From contig NZ_PPPT01000048.1 in NCBI RefSeq assembly GCF_006483445.1, positions 1 to 44,193 of the forward strand: a DNA stretch of 44,193 nucleotides, in the 5' to 3' direction. The position numbers and the translations under genes were made by a program. Below, piece by piece: positions 1 to 11,716 of this stretch. The notes beneath the pieces were generated by a model. That model was given only the letters and a program-made list of their open reading frames with translations, had not been told where the DNA came from and made no database searches. Every line of letters begins with the position of its first letter. The stretch's first letter is position 1. Source of the DNA: Bradyrhizobium guangdongense (GTDB taxonomy: Bacteria > Pseudomonadota > Alphaproteobacteria > Rhizobiales > Xanthobacteraceae).

Positions 1-168
1 GTCGGGCAGGCCGAGATCGAGGACCATGGCGGCGTAGCTGACGTTGCGGGTGGCATCGCGCGCCTCCGCAGCGCTGCTCACGACGTCGCTCTCGTAACCC
101 GCCGTCAGCAGGCCGCTCGCGACGAGCTGTGAGAGCTCGATATTGTCCTCGACGATCAGAAGGCGCAT
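1..168 (-). CDS. Response regulator, N-terminal receiver domain (partial)
   Basis: Reading the minus strand from the ATG at 168 gives the first 56 residues of a CheY-like receiver domain; the gene runs off the left edge. The opening hydrophobic strand MRLLIVEDN carries the acidic pair E7-D8, and MVLDLGLPD places the phospho-acceptor at D51 with the usual L-P two residues later. This arrangement is typical of OmpR/PhoB-type regulators, but the output domain is outside the window, so the subfamily and target genes cannot be told. The next gene in the same direction (a TRAP binding protein) ends in a terminator hairpin before this gene, so it probably has its own promoter in 169-240. Confidence 0.8.
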   Translation of the reverse strand, partial: MRLLIVEDNIELSQLVASGLLTAGYESDVVSSAAEARDATRNVSYAAMVLDLGLPD

Positions 169-240
169 TTCACTTTGGGTCCGGATCATTCCGATGCTGC
201 AGGAAATCCTGACCCAGGGATCGGACAGGTTCAAGGCAAA

Positions 241-266
241 AGCCCCGGAGTTTGCACTCCGGGGCT
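241..266 (-). terminator. Rho-independent terminator after the first TRAP binding protein
   Basis: A perfect 10-bp GC-rich stem (AGCCCCGGAG / CTCCGGGGCT, 6-nt loop) lies 25 bp past the stop codon of the gene ending at 292. On the minus strand the stem is followed by TTTT; the plus strand also has a short T-run, so it could work both ways. Confidence 0.8.
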
Positions 267-291
267 CTTTTCAGTTTGCTGCTTGTCGCAA

Positions 292-1380
<1,089 letters not shown>

Positions 1381-1478
1381 GATTTCCTACCCTGATGGAT
1401 TGTGACTGTGTGCGCGCCTTCTTGACGAGGCTTCGGACGGCAGCATGGAGCATCCGGTTCCCGAATGCCATACGCAAA

Positions 1479-1508
1479 AAGCCCAGCCTCGCTGACGAGG
1501 CCGGGCTT
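1479..1508 (-). terminator. Rho-independent terminator after the second TRAP binding protein
   Basis: A 13-bp stem (AAGCCCGGCCTCG with CGAGGCTGGGCTT on the minus strand, one G-T pair, 4-nt TCAG loop) is followed by TTTTT on the minus strand. It separates the two tandem TRAP binding-protein genes and suggests each is transcribed by itself. Confidence 0.85.
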
Positions 1509-1549
1509 TCCGGTCTTCCGACTTGGGACGTAGGCAGCCTAAGTCTTGA

Positions 1550-2740
<1,191 letters not shown>

Positions 2741-2832
2741 CTAGCGGGGGCGTTTAACACGGATATCCCGGTTTCGAAACGCGACAATGGCATGACTGGA
2801 CTGTACGAAAGTCGCATGCCCGCAGGGACATC

Positions 2833-3975
2833 TCAGGCCGCCGGAATCGTGCCCTTGAGCTGGTCCCGCACGCCCCCGGCAATGGCGCGATAGATCGCCG
2901 CGTGGGGTCCATCCGGCTCGCTGTCGACCACCGGATTCCCGGCATCCGACGTCGAGCGAATCGCCATGTGGAGCGGGATTTCGCCCAGGAACGGTACCCC
3001 AAGCTTCTCGGCCTCGTGCCGGGCCCCGCCATGGCCGAAAATGTCCGACTTGGTCCCGCAATGCGGGCACTGGAAATAGCTCATGTTCTCGACGATGCCG
3101 AGCACGGGCACGTTGACCTTCTTGAACATGGCAAGGCCCCGCCGTGCGTCGATCAGGGACAGGTCCTGCGGGGTCGAGACGATCACCGCGCCCTTGAGGG
3201 GGACGTTCTGGGCGAGCGTGAGCTGGGCGTCGCCCGTGCCGGGCGGCATGTCGACGACGAGGACATCGAGCTTGCCCCAGTCGACGTCGCGCAGCATCTG
3301 GGTCACCGCCGACATCACCATCGGTCCGCGCCAGATCATCGCCGTCTCCTCCTCGACGAGGAAGCCGATCGACATGATGGCGAGGCCGAAGCGACGAAGC
3401 GGGATCATCTTGCGCTCGGCGTTCAGCTCCGGCTTGTCGCGCAGGCCCGTCAAGCGCGGCACCGAGGGGCCGTAGATGTCGGCGTCGAGCAGCCCGACCT
3501 TGAGGCCGAGATCGCGCAGGCCCAGCGCCAGGTTGAGCGCGGTCGTGGACTTGCCGACCCCGCCCTTGCCGGAGGCCACCGCGATGACCGCGGCGACGCC
3601 GGGAATTTCGGCCTGGCGCGACATCGGCGAGGCAGCACCCGGCGGATGCGGATGCTTATGGGCGGCAGCCGGTTGGACGCCCTGCGTGCGACCTGCGGCC
3701 GGTGGCGGCGGTGGCGCTGCGGTGCCCGGCTTGCGCTCGGCGGTCAGCGCGACCATGGCGGTGGTCACCCCCGGCATGGCGCGGACGGCGGCTTCGGCTT
3801 CAGCCCGGATGGACTCCCAGGCCCGCGCCTCGGCGGCATCGACGTTGATGGAGAAGAAGACCTTGCCGTCAGAGGCGCTGATCGCGCTCAGCACATTGGC
3901 ATTGGTGAGCGCGACCCCGCGCGGCGATTTGATCCGGCCGAGGATTTCGAGAACCTGCTGCTGCGTCACGCTCAA
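2833..3975 (-). CDS. mrp: Mrp/NBP35-family iron-sulfur carrier ATPase (ApbC-like)
   Basis: A 380-residue cytoplasmic P-loop ATPase that carries and transfers Fe-S clusters to apo-proteins. Residues 1-80 form a MIP18/DUF59 domain, followed by a Pro/Ala/His-rich linker (about 82-118). The deviant Walker A motif SGKGGVGKS is at 135-143, VVDMPPGTGD near 240, and the cluster-binding pair C303-x-x-C306 follows ENMSYFQ. Length and domain order match the usual alphaproteobacterial protein. The start is taken as TTG at 3975 because AGGAG lies 8 bases before it; a GTG two codons later is possible. It stands alone, bounded upstream by a palindromic repeat. Confidence 0.93.
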   Translation of the reverse strand: MSVTQQQVLEILGRIKSPRGVALTNANVLSAISASDGKVFFSINVDAAEARAWESIRAEAEAAVRAMPGVTTAMVALTAERKPGTAAPPPPPAAGRTQGVQPAAAHKHPHPPGAASPMSRQAEIPGVAAVIAVASGKGGVGKSTTALNLALGLRDLGLKVGLLDADIYGPSVPRLTGLRDKPELNAERKMIPLRRFGLAIMSIGFLVEEETAMIWRGPMVMSAVTQMLRDVDWGKLDVLVVDMPPGTGDAQLTLAQNVPLKGAVIVSTPQDLSLIDARRGLAMFKKVNVPVLGIVENMSYFQCPHCGTKSDIFGHGGARHEAEKLGVPFLGEIPLHMAIRSTSDAGNPVVDSEPDGPHAAIYRAIAGGVRDQLKGTIPAA

Positions 3976-3992
3976 GGGCGCATCTCCTGAAC

Positions 3993-4040
3993 GAGCATGA
4001 TCCGGAAAAGTGTGGGCGGTTTTCCGATAAGATCATGCTC
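3993..4040. repeat. Rhizobial intergenic palindromic element
   Basis: GAGCATGATC at 3993-4002 and GATCATGCTC at 4031-4040 form perfect 10-bp arms. The inner CGGAAAA (4003-4009) and TTTTCCG (4020-4026) extend the foldback. The sequence matches the type of short palindromic repeat scattered between genes in Bradyrhizobium and relatives. It lies in the gap between mrp and the VOC gene. Confidence 0.8.
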
Positions 4041-4051
4041 AACTAAGAAAC

Positions 4052-4083
4052 CCCAAAGGCGCGATCCCGATCGCGCTTTTGGG
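4052..4083 (-). terminator. Rho-independent terminator of the VOC gene
   Basis: A 14-bp stem (CCCAAAGGCGCGAT / ATCGCGCTTTTGGG, one G-T pair, 4-nt loop). On the minus strand it is followed by GTTTCTT. It lies 36 bp past the stop of the VOC gene. Confidence 0.7.
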
Positions 4084-4119
4084 CTGATGCGCCCCATTAA
4101 GACGGAAACGCCGAAAAGG

Positions 4120-4554
4120 CTACTGCCTCCCGATATCGTCCGCACTCTCCATGGGCGCAGCCCCCTGCTCCTTGGCGGCCTCGTAGTTGAGCTCGATCAT
4201 CACCCCGTTGGGGTCGTGGACGAAGATCTGCCAGAGGTCGCCGCCGGGCACCTGGCGGGAGTCGAATGCCATGCCCTTGGAGCTCAGCCGCCGCTTCATG
4301 CCGTCAAAGCCCTGGCTGACGAAGGCGACGTGGTGAACAACGCCGGAATCGGGCTTTTGGGCCTCGTCGGTCGCAGAAATGTCGACCAGGTGGACCACCG
4401 CCTTGCCCTCGCTATACATCCAGGCGCCCGGAAACGCGAAATTCGGCCGCGCGCCCTTCTCGAGGCCCAGCACGTCCTCATAGAAGCGGACCGTCTCGGC
4501 GAGTTTCCGGGTCCTGATGTTGAAATGATCGAGGACGCCCACGCTCACACCCAT
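4120..4554 (-). CDS. VOC-superfamily (glyoxalase/bleomycin-resistance fold) protein
   Basis: A 144-residue single vicinal-oxygen-chelate domain. It opens with VLDHFNIRT, where the His is the usual first metal ligand, continues with FYEDVLGLEKG and HHVAFVS, and ends with FVHDPNGVMIELN, whose Glu is the typical last ligand. The ATG at 4554 is preferred over one 60 bases upstream because AGGGAG lies 8 bases before it. VOC proteins include glyoxalase I, ring-cleaving dioxygenases and fosfomycin-type enzymes, and sequence alone does not decide among them. It lies back to back with the dehydrogenase gene, about 200 bp away. Confidence 0.8.
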   Translation of the reverse strand: MGVSVGVLDHFNIRTRKLAETVRFYEDVLGLEKGARPNFAFPGAWMYSEGKAVVHLVDISATDEAQKPDSGVVHHVAFVSQGFDGMKRRLSSKGMAFDSRQVPGGDLWQIFVHDPNGVMIELNYEAAKEQGAAPMESADDIGRQ

Positions 4555-4756
4555 GTCGCTCACTCCCTTTTTTTGAAATCCTTGTCCTTGCATCCTAGCA
4601 CAGGAGGTCGCCAAACGAAGCCGTTGCCCTCCCCGCTCTAGGGTTTATGGTGCGCCCGTTCCGCACCGTGCGACGGAACCCCTCTTTGAGAATATGGCCG
4701 GCTGGCTCCAGCCCCGGCAAATCAACAAATCCCAGGGTCCAAACAAGGTTACACAC

Positions 4757-5629
4757 ATGGCTAAAGTCGCTTTCCTCGGTCTCGGCGTGATGGGCTTTCC
4801 GATGGCGGGTCACCTCGTGAAAAAGGGCGGCCATGAGGTGACCGTCTATAACCGCACCGCGGCCAAGGCCAAGGAATGGGCGGACAAGTTCGGTGGCAAG
4901 ACCGCGGCCACGCCGAAGGCCGCCGCCGAAGGCCAGGACTTCGTGATGTGCTGCGTCGGCAACGACAACGATCTGCGTGCGGTGACGATCGGCGCCGACG
5001 GCGCGTTCGCCGGCATGAAGAAGGGCGCGACCTTCGTCGACCACACCACGGCATCAGCCGAAGTCGCGCGCGAGCTCGATGCCGCCGCGACCAAGGCCGG
5101 CTTCAAGTTCGTCGACGCGCCCGTCTCCGGCGGCCAGGCCGGCGCGGAGAACGGCGTGCTCACGGTGATGTGCGGCGGTGCCCCGGATGCCTATGCCGGC
5201 GCCGAGCCGATCATCACGGGCGCCTATGCGCGGATGTGCAAGCTGCTCGGGCCGGCCGGCTCCGGCCAACTGACGAAGATGGTCAACCAGATCTGCATCG
5301 CCGGTCTGGTGCAGGGCCTCTCCGAGGGCATCCACTTCGCCAAGAAGAGCGGCCTCGACGTCGCCGCCGTGATCGAGACCATCTCGAAGGGGGCCGCGCA
5401 GTCCTGGCAGATGGAGAACCGCTACAAGACCATGAACGAGGGCAAGTACGATTTCGGCTTCGCCGTCGAATGGATGCGCAAGGACCTGTCGATCGCGATC
5501 GCCGAAGCCCGCCGCAACGGCGCCAACCTGCCGGTCACCGCGCTGGTCGACCAGTTCTACTCCGAAGTCGAGAAGATGGGCGGCAAGCGCTGGGATACGT
5601 CGAGCCTGCTCGCACGTCTTTCACGCTGA
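4757..5629 (+). CDS. NAD(P)-dependent beta-hydroxyacid dehydrogenase, 3-hydroxyisobutyrate dehydrogenase family
   Basis: A 290-residue cytoplasmic oxidoreductase. The N-terminal Rossmann motif GLGVMGFPMAGHL is at residues 7-19, the substrate motif DAPVSGGQAGAENG near 120, and the catalytic Lys lies in QLTKMVNQI at about 175. Length fits HIBADH, tartronate semialdehyde reductase and glyoxylate/succinic semialdehyde reductase, which share these motifs, so the true substrate is open. The start at 4757 places the Rossmann motif at the normal distance from Met. It is followed 22 bp later by the NhaD gene, so the two may be cotranscribed. Confidence 0.88.
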   Translation: MAKVAFLGLGVMGFPMAGHLVKKGGHEVTVYNRTAAKAKEWADKFGGKTAATPKAAAEGQDFVMCCVGNDNDLRAVTIGADGAFAGMKKGATFVDHTTASAEVARELDAAATKAGFKFVDAPVSGGQAGAENGVLTVMCGGAPDAYAGAEPIITGAYARMCKLLGPAGSGQLTKMVNQICIAGLVQGLSEGIHFAKKSGLDVAAVIETISKGAAQSWQMENRYKTMNEGKYDFGFAVEWMRKDLSIAIAEARRNGANLPVTALVDQFYSEVEKMGGKRWDTSSLLARLSR

Positions 5630-5651
5630 CGGCTGAGGGGCTGACACCGCC

Positions 5652-6929
5652 TTGCTGATCGCGCTCGCCACGATCTTCGTTCTGGCTTACGCGGCGATCG
5701 CGCTCGAGCATCCCATTGGGATCAACAAGAGCGCGAGCGCGCTGATCGGTGCCGGCCTGTTGTGGACCTTGTACGCGACGGCAATGCACGACCCGGCGAC
5801 GGTCAACCACCAGCTCGAGGAGTCCGTCGCCTCCACCGCGCAGATCGTGTTCTTCCTGATCGGCGCGATGACGATCGTCGAGGTGATCGACGCCCATAAT
5901 GGCTTCGAGGTCATCACCGCGCTGATCCGCACCAGGAGCCAGATCACCCTGATCTGGCTCATCGGCTTCGTGACGTTCTTTCTCAGCGCGATCCTGGACA
6001 ACCTCACCACGACCATCGTCATGGTCTCGCTGATCCAGAAGCTCATCAGCGAGCGTAACGACCGGCTGGTGTTCGCCTCCCTTATCGTGATCGCGGCGAA
6101 TGCCGGTGGCGCCTGGACCGTGATCGGCGACGTGACCACGACGATGCTCTGGATCGGTGGACAGGTCACGCCAGTGAATATCATGACCGCGCTGATCCTG
6201 CCGTCGCTGATCAACCTTCTGGTGCCACTGGGGATCGTGAGCTGGTCGCTGCGGGGCAAGCTGATCGCGCCGCTCTCCAGGGATGACAGCCTGCCAAAGG
6301 TCGATCCGTTCGAGCGCAACCTGATGTTCTATCTCGGGCTCGGCATTCTCATCGCCGTACCGGTCTTCAAAACGGCCACCCATCTTGCGCCCTTCATGGG
6401 CATCCTGTTCGGGCTCGGCGTTCTCTGGATGGTCGGCGAGATCGTCCATCGCCGCAAGGACGAGGACGAACGCCGGCCCCTCACCCTCGTGCACGCCCTG
6501 ACGCGGATCGACATGACCGCGATCGTGTTCTTTGTCGGCATCCTGCTTGCGGTCGCAGCGCTCGAACATGCCGGAATGCTTGCGATGCTGGCGCGCTGGC
6601 TTGAGGCAACCATTGGCCGACACGACGTCATCGTCATCCTGCTCGGCCTCCTCAGCGCCATCATCGACAATGTGCCGCTGGTGGCCGCGACCATGGGCAT
6701 GTACGAGCTGAAGCAGTTCCCGCCAGACAGCTTCATCTGGGAGTTCATCGCCTACTGCGCCGGCACCGGCGGATCGATCCTGATCATCGGTTCCGCGGCC
6801 GGTGTCGCCGCGATGGGCCTCGAGAAGATCGAGTTCCTCTGGTACGCCCGCCGCATCGGCGGACTGGCGCTGCTCGGCTATCTGGCGGGTGCCGGCGTCT
6901 ACATCGCGCAATATGCGTTGACGCAGTGA
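5652..6929 (+). CDS. nhaD: NhaD-type sodium/proton antiporter
   Basis: A 425-residue polytopic inner-membrane protein with about 11-12 hydrophobic segments. It would exchange internal Na+ (or Li+) for external H+. Conserved membrane motifs of the IT superfamily NhaD branch are visible: LSAILDNLTTTIVMVSLI near residue 115 with its Asp-Asn pair, GGAWTVIGDVTTTMLW near 150, and AIIDNVPLVAATMGMYEL near 340, a repeat of the same motif in the second half. The start is TTG at 5652, close after the dehydrogenase, which encodes a good first membrane helix (LIALATIFVLAYAAIAL). A role in salt or pH homeostasis is known for the family. Confidence 0.88.
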   Translation: MLIALATIFVLAYAAIALEHPIGINKSASALIGAGLLWTLYATAMHDPATVNHQLEESVASTAQIVFFLIGAMTIVEVIDAHNGFEVITALIRTRSQITLIWLIGFVTFFLSAILDNLTTTIVMVSLIQKLISERNDRLVFASLIVIAANAGGAWTVIGDVTTTMLWIGGQVTPVNIMTALILPSLINLLVPLGIVSWSLRGKLIAPLSRDDSLPKVDPFERNLMFYLGLGILIAVPVFKTATHLAPFMGILFGLGVLWMVGEIVHRRKDEDERRPLTLVHALTRIDMTAIVFFVGILLAVAALEHAGMLAMLARWLEATIGRHDVIVILLGLLSAIIDNVPLVAATMGMYELKQFPPDSFIWEFIAYCAGTGGSILIIGSAAGVAAMGLEKIEFLWYARRIGGLALLGYLAGAGVYIAQYALTQ

Positions 6930-6954
6930 GCCGAGCCGCCGCTGCTCGCCCAAA

Positions 6955-6970
6955 TTAACCCCCGGTTAAC
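6955..6970 (+). promoter_or_regulatory. CtrA-type box TTAA-N7-TTAAC
   Basis: TTAACCCCCGGTTAAC matches the CtrA consensus TTAA-N7-TTAAC exactly and is also a dyad (TTAACC/GGTTAA). It lies about 100 bp upstream of the histidine kinase start. CtrA is the alphaproteobacterial cell-cycle regulator, so cell-cycle control of the kinase is inferred. Confidence 0.6.
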
Positions 6971-6983
6971 GTAATTCTTTAGC

Positions 6984-7005
6984 TCCTTAAGTCAGCTCTT
7001 AAGGA
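6984..7005. promoter_or_regulatory. Inverted repeat upstream of the histidine kinase gene
   Basis: TCCTTAAG and CTTAAGGA form perfect 8-bp arms around a 6-nt TCAGCT centre. It contains TTAA-N8-TTAA, one base longer than a CtrA box. It could be a second regulator site or the stem of a leader structure; there is no T-run after it. Confidence 0.4.
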
Positions 7006-7070
7006 TTTATTGCCAGAGATAGAGAATGCAGAAGGCCCGTCCAAAGCGCGGGCAGGAATTGTGTCGTTGC

Positions 7071-8663
<1,593 letters not shown>

Positions 8664-8706
8664 GAGATGCTTGCAGACCTGCCCGATTATCCGTCACTAT
8701 GCCCGA

Positions 8707-8904
8707 ATGAGCAAAGATACGCCGTGCATCGCCGTCTGCATGATCGATCCCAAGACCAGGCTGTGCTTCGGCTGCGGCCGCACGCTTCCCGAGATCGCGC
8801 GCTGGCATGCGATGGAGCGCAGCGAACGGCTCGCGGTGATGGCGCTGTTGCCCGCGCGCATGGCGCAAGCCGGCCTGCAGCCGATGGCGGGTTCGAAAGC
8901 CTGA
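8707..8904 (+). CDS. DUF1289 small cysteine-rich protein
   Basis: A 65-residue cytoplasmic protein. Four cysteines (TPCIAVCMID and RLCFGCGRT) are spaced as in the DUF1289 family, usually described as possible Fe-S or zinc-binding proteins of unknown function. WHAMERSERLAVMALLPARM follows as in other members. The ATG at 8707 is preferred to an upstream one at 8671 because the family begins a few residues before the first Cys. It is followed 22 bp later by the protease gene and could be cotranscribed with it. Confidence 0.8.
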   Translation: MSKDTPCIAVCMIDPKTRLCFGCGRTLPEIARWHAMERSERLAVMALLPARMAQAGLQPMAGSKA

Positions 8905-8926
8905 CGCAGTCGTTTGGAGACGCCCG

Positions 8927-9439
8927 ATGAGCCGTCTCATCCTGGTCGTCCTGCTTCTGGTCGCAACCGCGGGCGCGGTCGTCGCCTACAACGATCCCGA
9001 GCAGGTCGCGCGCGCCAGCGACACCGTGTCCGATTTCCTGCGCAAGCGCACCACCGTGAAGACCCAGGCCGTCGAAATCCAGCGCGGCCGAGGCGGCGAA
9101 TTCGCGCTGCTGGCGCGGATCAACGGCGTCAACGCGCCGATGGTAGTCGACACCGGCGCGACCTCCGTCGTGCTCACCTACGAGACAGCAAAGGCGGCCG
9201 GCCTGCCGCTCGAATTGCTGGACTACAATGTCGATGTCGAAACGGCCGGCGGCCACACCAAGGCGGCGCGGCTCACGCTCGATCGCCTTGCCATCGGCAA
9301 GCTGGTCGAGCGCTCGGTGCCGGCCCTGGTGGTGCCGCACGGCACGATGAAGACAAACCTGCTCGGCATGAGCTTCCTCGACCGGCTGGAGCGCCTCGAA
9401 GTGCGCGCCGACAAGCTGAAGCTGCACGGTTATCAGTAA
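8927..9439 (+). CDS. Membrane-anchored retropepsin-like aspartic protease (TIGR02281 type)
   Basis: A 170-residue protein with one N-terminal hydrophobic segment (ILVVLLLVATAGAVVAY) followed by a single periplasmic aspartic-protease domain. The active-site motif VVDTGATSVVLT near residues 73-84 matches the D-T/S-G-A signature, and LLGMSFLDRLERLEV near the end is the usual flap-side motif. Bacterial single-domain members act as dimers; their substrates are mostly unknown. It lies 22 bp after the DUF1289 gene and ends 5 bp from the convergent dusA. Confidence 0.85.
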   Translation: MSRLILVVLLLVATAGAVVAYNDPEQVARASDTVSDFLRKRTTVKTQAVEIQRGRGGEFALLARINGVNAPMVVDTGATSVVLTYETAKAAGLPLELLDYNVDVETAGGHTKAARLTLDRLAIGKLVERSVPALVVPHGTMKTNLLGMSFLDRLERLEVRADKLKLHGYQ

Positions 9440-9444
9440 AACGA

Positions 9445-10440
9445 CTACGCTGCGGCTTCCGCCGGCTCGCGCAGCGTGACGCGCGCGATCGCATCGCGCA
9501 GCACAGAAACACCCGCCCCCGGCTTGACGCCATTCTCCGCCAGATGCCGGCGAAATGCGCGCGCACCCGGCACCGCATGGAAGGCGCCGACGAAGTGCCG
9601 CGTGATAGCGTGCAATCGCGTCCCCTGTGCAAGCTGCGCCTCGATGTAAGGCATCATCGCCTCGAGCGCGTCCTGCATGGTCGCATGCGGCGCCGCCTCG
9701 CCAAAAATCTCGGCATCGACCGCAAGCAGCCGCCACGGCTCCTGATAGGCGGCCCGTCCCAGCATCACGCCATCGACATGGGCGAGATGCGCCTTCGCTT
9801 CGTCGATGCTGAGGATGCCGCCGTTGATGATAATGGGCACCTCCGGCATCGCGCGCTTGAGCCGGTAGACGCGATCATAATCGAGCGGCGGGATGTCGCG
9901 GTTTTCCTTCGGCGACAACCCGTTGAGCCAGGCCTTTCGGGCGTGCACGATCAAGGCGTCGCTGCCGGCGGCGACGACGCCACGCGCGAGCGCATCAAGT
10001 GCTGCCTCGGGATCCTGATCGTCGATGCCGATGCGGCACTTCACGGTGACGGGCACGCGCACCGCGCGCTTCATCGCGGCAACGCACTCGGCAACCAGCG
10101 CCGGTTCCGCCATCAGGCAAGCACCGAAACGGCCGTCCTTCACGCGATCCGACGGACAGCCGACATTGAGATTGATCTCGTCATAGCCAAAGCTTTCGCC
10201 AATCTTTGCCGCTTCCGCGAGGTCGCGCGGGTCGGAACCGCCGAGCTGCAACGCCACCGGATGCTCGCACGCATCGTGCCCAAGCAGCCGCGCCCGGTCG
10301 CCATGGATGACTGCGCCCGTGGTCAGCATCTCCGTGTAAAGCAACGCCCGACGCGTGAGATGGCGATGGAAGACGCGACATTGCCGGTCAGTCCAATCCA
10401 TCATGGGGGCCGTGGAAAATCCGCGATCTAAATCATTCAT
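9445..10440 (-). CDS. dusA: tRNA-dihydrouridine synthase A
   Basis: A 331-residue FMN enzyme that reduces uridine to dihydrouridine in the tRNA D-loop using NADPH. The N-terminus STAPMMDWTDRQCRVFHR fits DusA. NLNVGCPSDRVKDGRFGACL contains the catalytic Cys of the family, and VKCRIGIDDQD and IINGGI follow along the TIM barrel. GRAAYQEPW near residue 230 is the DusA form of this motif. The ORF starts at 10440 with a family-typical N-terminus, so the start is well supported. Confidence 0.94.
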   Translation of the reverse strand: MNDLDRGFSTAPMMDWTDRQCRVFHRHLTRRALLYTEMLTTGAVIHGDRARLLGHDACEHPVALQLGGSDPRDLAEAAKIGESFGYDEINLNVGCPSDRVKDGRFGACLMAEPALVAECVAAMKRAVRVPVTVKCRIGIDDQDPEAALDALARGVVAAGSDALIVHARKAWLNGLSPKENRDIPPLDYDRVYRLKRAMPEVPIIINGGILSIDEAKAHLAHVDGVMLGRAAYQEPWRLLAVDAEIFGEAAPHATMQDALEAMMPYIEAQLAQGTRLHAITRHFVGAFHAVPGARAFRRHLAENGVKPGAGVSVLRDAIARVTLREPAEAAA

Positions 10441-10806
10441 TTTGCTAAGATATTTTGATTCCGATCGACCCTTTAGGCGATTGATCCGATTGAGAAGCCT
10501 GTTTGAGCAAGCTTCCGCTGTTTGGCTCTTCTAGGACCATATATGCATGAATTGGAAGCGGAAATCGCTACTTCGGATTCTCAGTCCACACGTCGCCTGC
10601 GCGGGAGCGAGAGTGCGCACGTCACTCCTATGACGTGTGTCAGAGGTCCCTGAGAGCGACGGGCTTCGGTTATACTCATGCCGCGACGTCAGTATACCTC
10701 GCATGGTCATACTGCGCCCATTCAATAGCGGACCATTCATGACCGGCCAAACCAGGATTTCCGTCGCTTTTGACGGCTGGCATCCAAATGCTAATGAAAC
10801 ATCGTC
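10441..10806. other. 366-bp intergenic region between dusA and the ArsR regulator
   Basis: No recognisable gene is seen; short open frames on both strands have no family motif or ribosome site. It separates divergent dusA and the first ArsR gene and so must hold both promoters. One near-dyad, CAGTATACC-N6-GGTCATACTG (10690-10714, one extra base in the right arm), could be a regulator site. It marks the left edge of the sulfur island. Confidence 0.5.
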
Positions 10807-11124
10807 ATGCGCCGAATGAACACGAACGAACTCCAAAAGCAGGCGAAGGCGGTGGCCGCAGTGATGCGCATGTTCGCCAATGAGCATCGTCTGCTCATCG
10901 TCTGCAAGCTAGTCGAATATGGCGAAATCACCGCGAGCGCGCTTGCCGAGGATGTCGGCATTTCCGCTTCGGCTCTATCGCAGCACCTTGCAAAGCTGAA
11001 GACAGAGCGTATCGTCGCCTGTCGGCGCGATGGTCAAGCGATGTGGTACCGTATCGCAGACCAGCGGATCGAAGAGCTGTTTTCAACGCTGCACAAGCTC
11101 TTCTGCAAGACGCCAAAACGGTGA
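10807..11124 (+). CDS. ArsR/SmtB-family regulator with persulfide-sensor cysteines (SqrR/BigR type)
   Basis: A 105-residue winged-helix repressor. The HTH region SALAEDVGISASALSQHLAKLK is followed by the wing RDGQAMWYRIA. C33 (in LLIVCKL) and C100 (in HKLFCKT) lie 67 residues apart, at the same places as the two reactive cysteines of SqrR/BigR, which form a sulfide-bridge when persulfide is present and then release DNA. A third Cys, C72, is extra. It runs toward the YeeE/YedE pair on the opposite strand. It may control the sulfur transporters next to it. The start could also be the ATG at 10816; no clear ribosome site decides. Confidence 0.82.
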   Translation: MRRMNTNELQKQAKAVAAVMRMFANEHRLLIVCKLVEYGEITASALAEDVGISASALSQHLAKLKTERIVACRRDGQAMWYRIADQRIEELFSTLHKLFCKTPKR

Positions 11125-11151
11125 ACTGCCCGTTCGGATTGCGGTAATTTG

Positions 11152-11703
11152 TTATATGCGCTTCCGCCTGGCTTCCGCGGATTCGACCCACCAAAAGAAG
11201 AGCCCGGCGCCGACCGCAAGCGCAGCAAACCAGACGATGTCCGGGATATTCGTCACATCCGGAAGTCGGACTTTGCCCAGCGTCCAGACGTTGAGCACAT
11301 GGGCCTTCAGCCAGTCGAAGCTCAGCGCGTAGAGGACGGCGCCTGCGACCATGCCGAGCGCACCGACCAAGGCATGGACGCTACCGGTGGCGATCGCGCC
11401 GAGCGCCGTTCCGGGACAGTAGCCGTACACCACCATGCCGACGCCGAACAGCGCGGCGCCGAGCGCGACCGCCAGCATGTTGGCATCCTTCACATAGTAT
11501 TTCGTGTTGCCGGTATCGACGAGCAACAGCACGCCGAGCCCGCCGACGACGATCGCCGTGCCCATCACCTTCAACACGGTGAAGTCGCGCAAGCGAAACT
11601 GGTTCTCGATCACGTTGCAGTTCGTCACCTTGCCACGCTGAAGCAGGAAGCCGAAGGCCGCGCCCATCAACACCGGACCAAGGATTGTCATCATTGCGGT
11701 CAT
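11152..11703 (-). CDS. YeeE/YedE-family half transporter, second subunit (PmpB-like)
   Basis: A 183-residue inner-membrane protein with 4-5 hydrophobic segments, half the length of a full YeeE/YedE transporter. GFLLQRGKVTNCNVIENQF and VVYGYCPGTALGAIATG carry the two conserved cysteines used in sulfur-compound transport by TsuA-type proteins. The start at 11703 is chosen because GGGGAGA lies just before it and it falls 13 bp after the stop of the partner gene. The two halves together would make one transporter. Split pairs of this type often accompany BigR-like regulators and sulfide or persulfide handling genes. Confidence 0.85.
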   Translation of the reverse strand: MTAMMTILGPVLMGAAFGFLLQRGKVTNCNVIENQFRLRDFTVLKVMGTAIVVGGLGVLLLVDTGNTKYYVKDANMLAVALGAALFGVGMVVYGYCPGTALGAIATGSVHALVGALGMVAGAVLYALSFDWLKAHVLNVWTLGKVRLPDVTNIPDIVWFAALAVGAGLFFWWVESAEARRKRI

Positions 11704-11716
11704 CTCGATTCTCCCC

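Noticed and set aside
5535..6953. A 472-codon open frame on the minus strand opposite nhaD
   Set aside because: It is rich in Asp, Arg and His without any domain. The plus strand has obvious transmembrane helices and NhaD motifs.
10531..10887. A 118-codon minus-strand open frame in the gap before the ArsR gene
   Set aside because: It has no ribosome site or family resemblance and overlaps the start of the ArsR gene.
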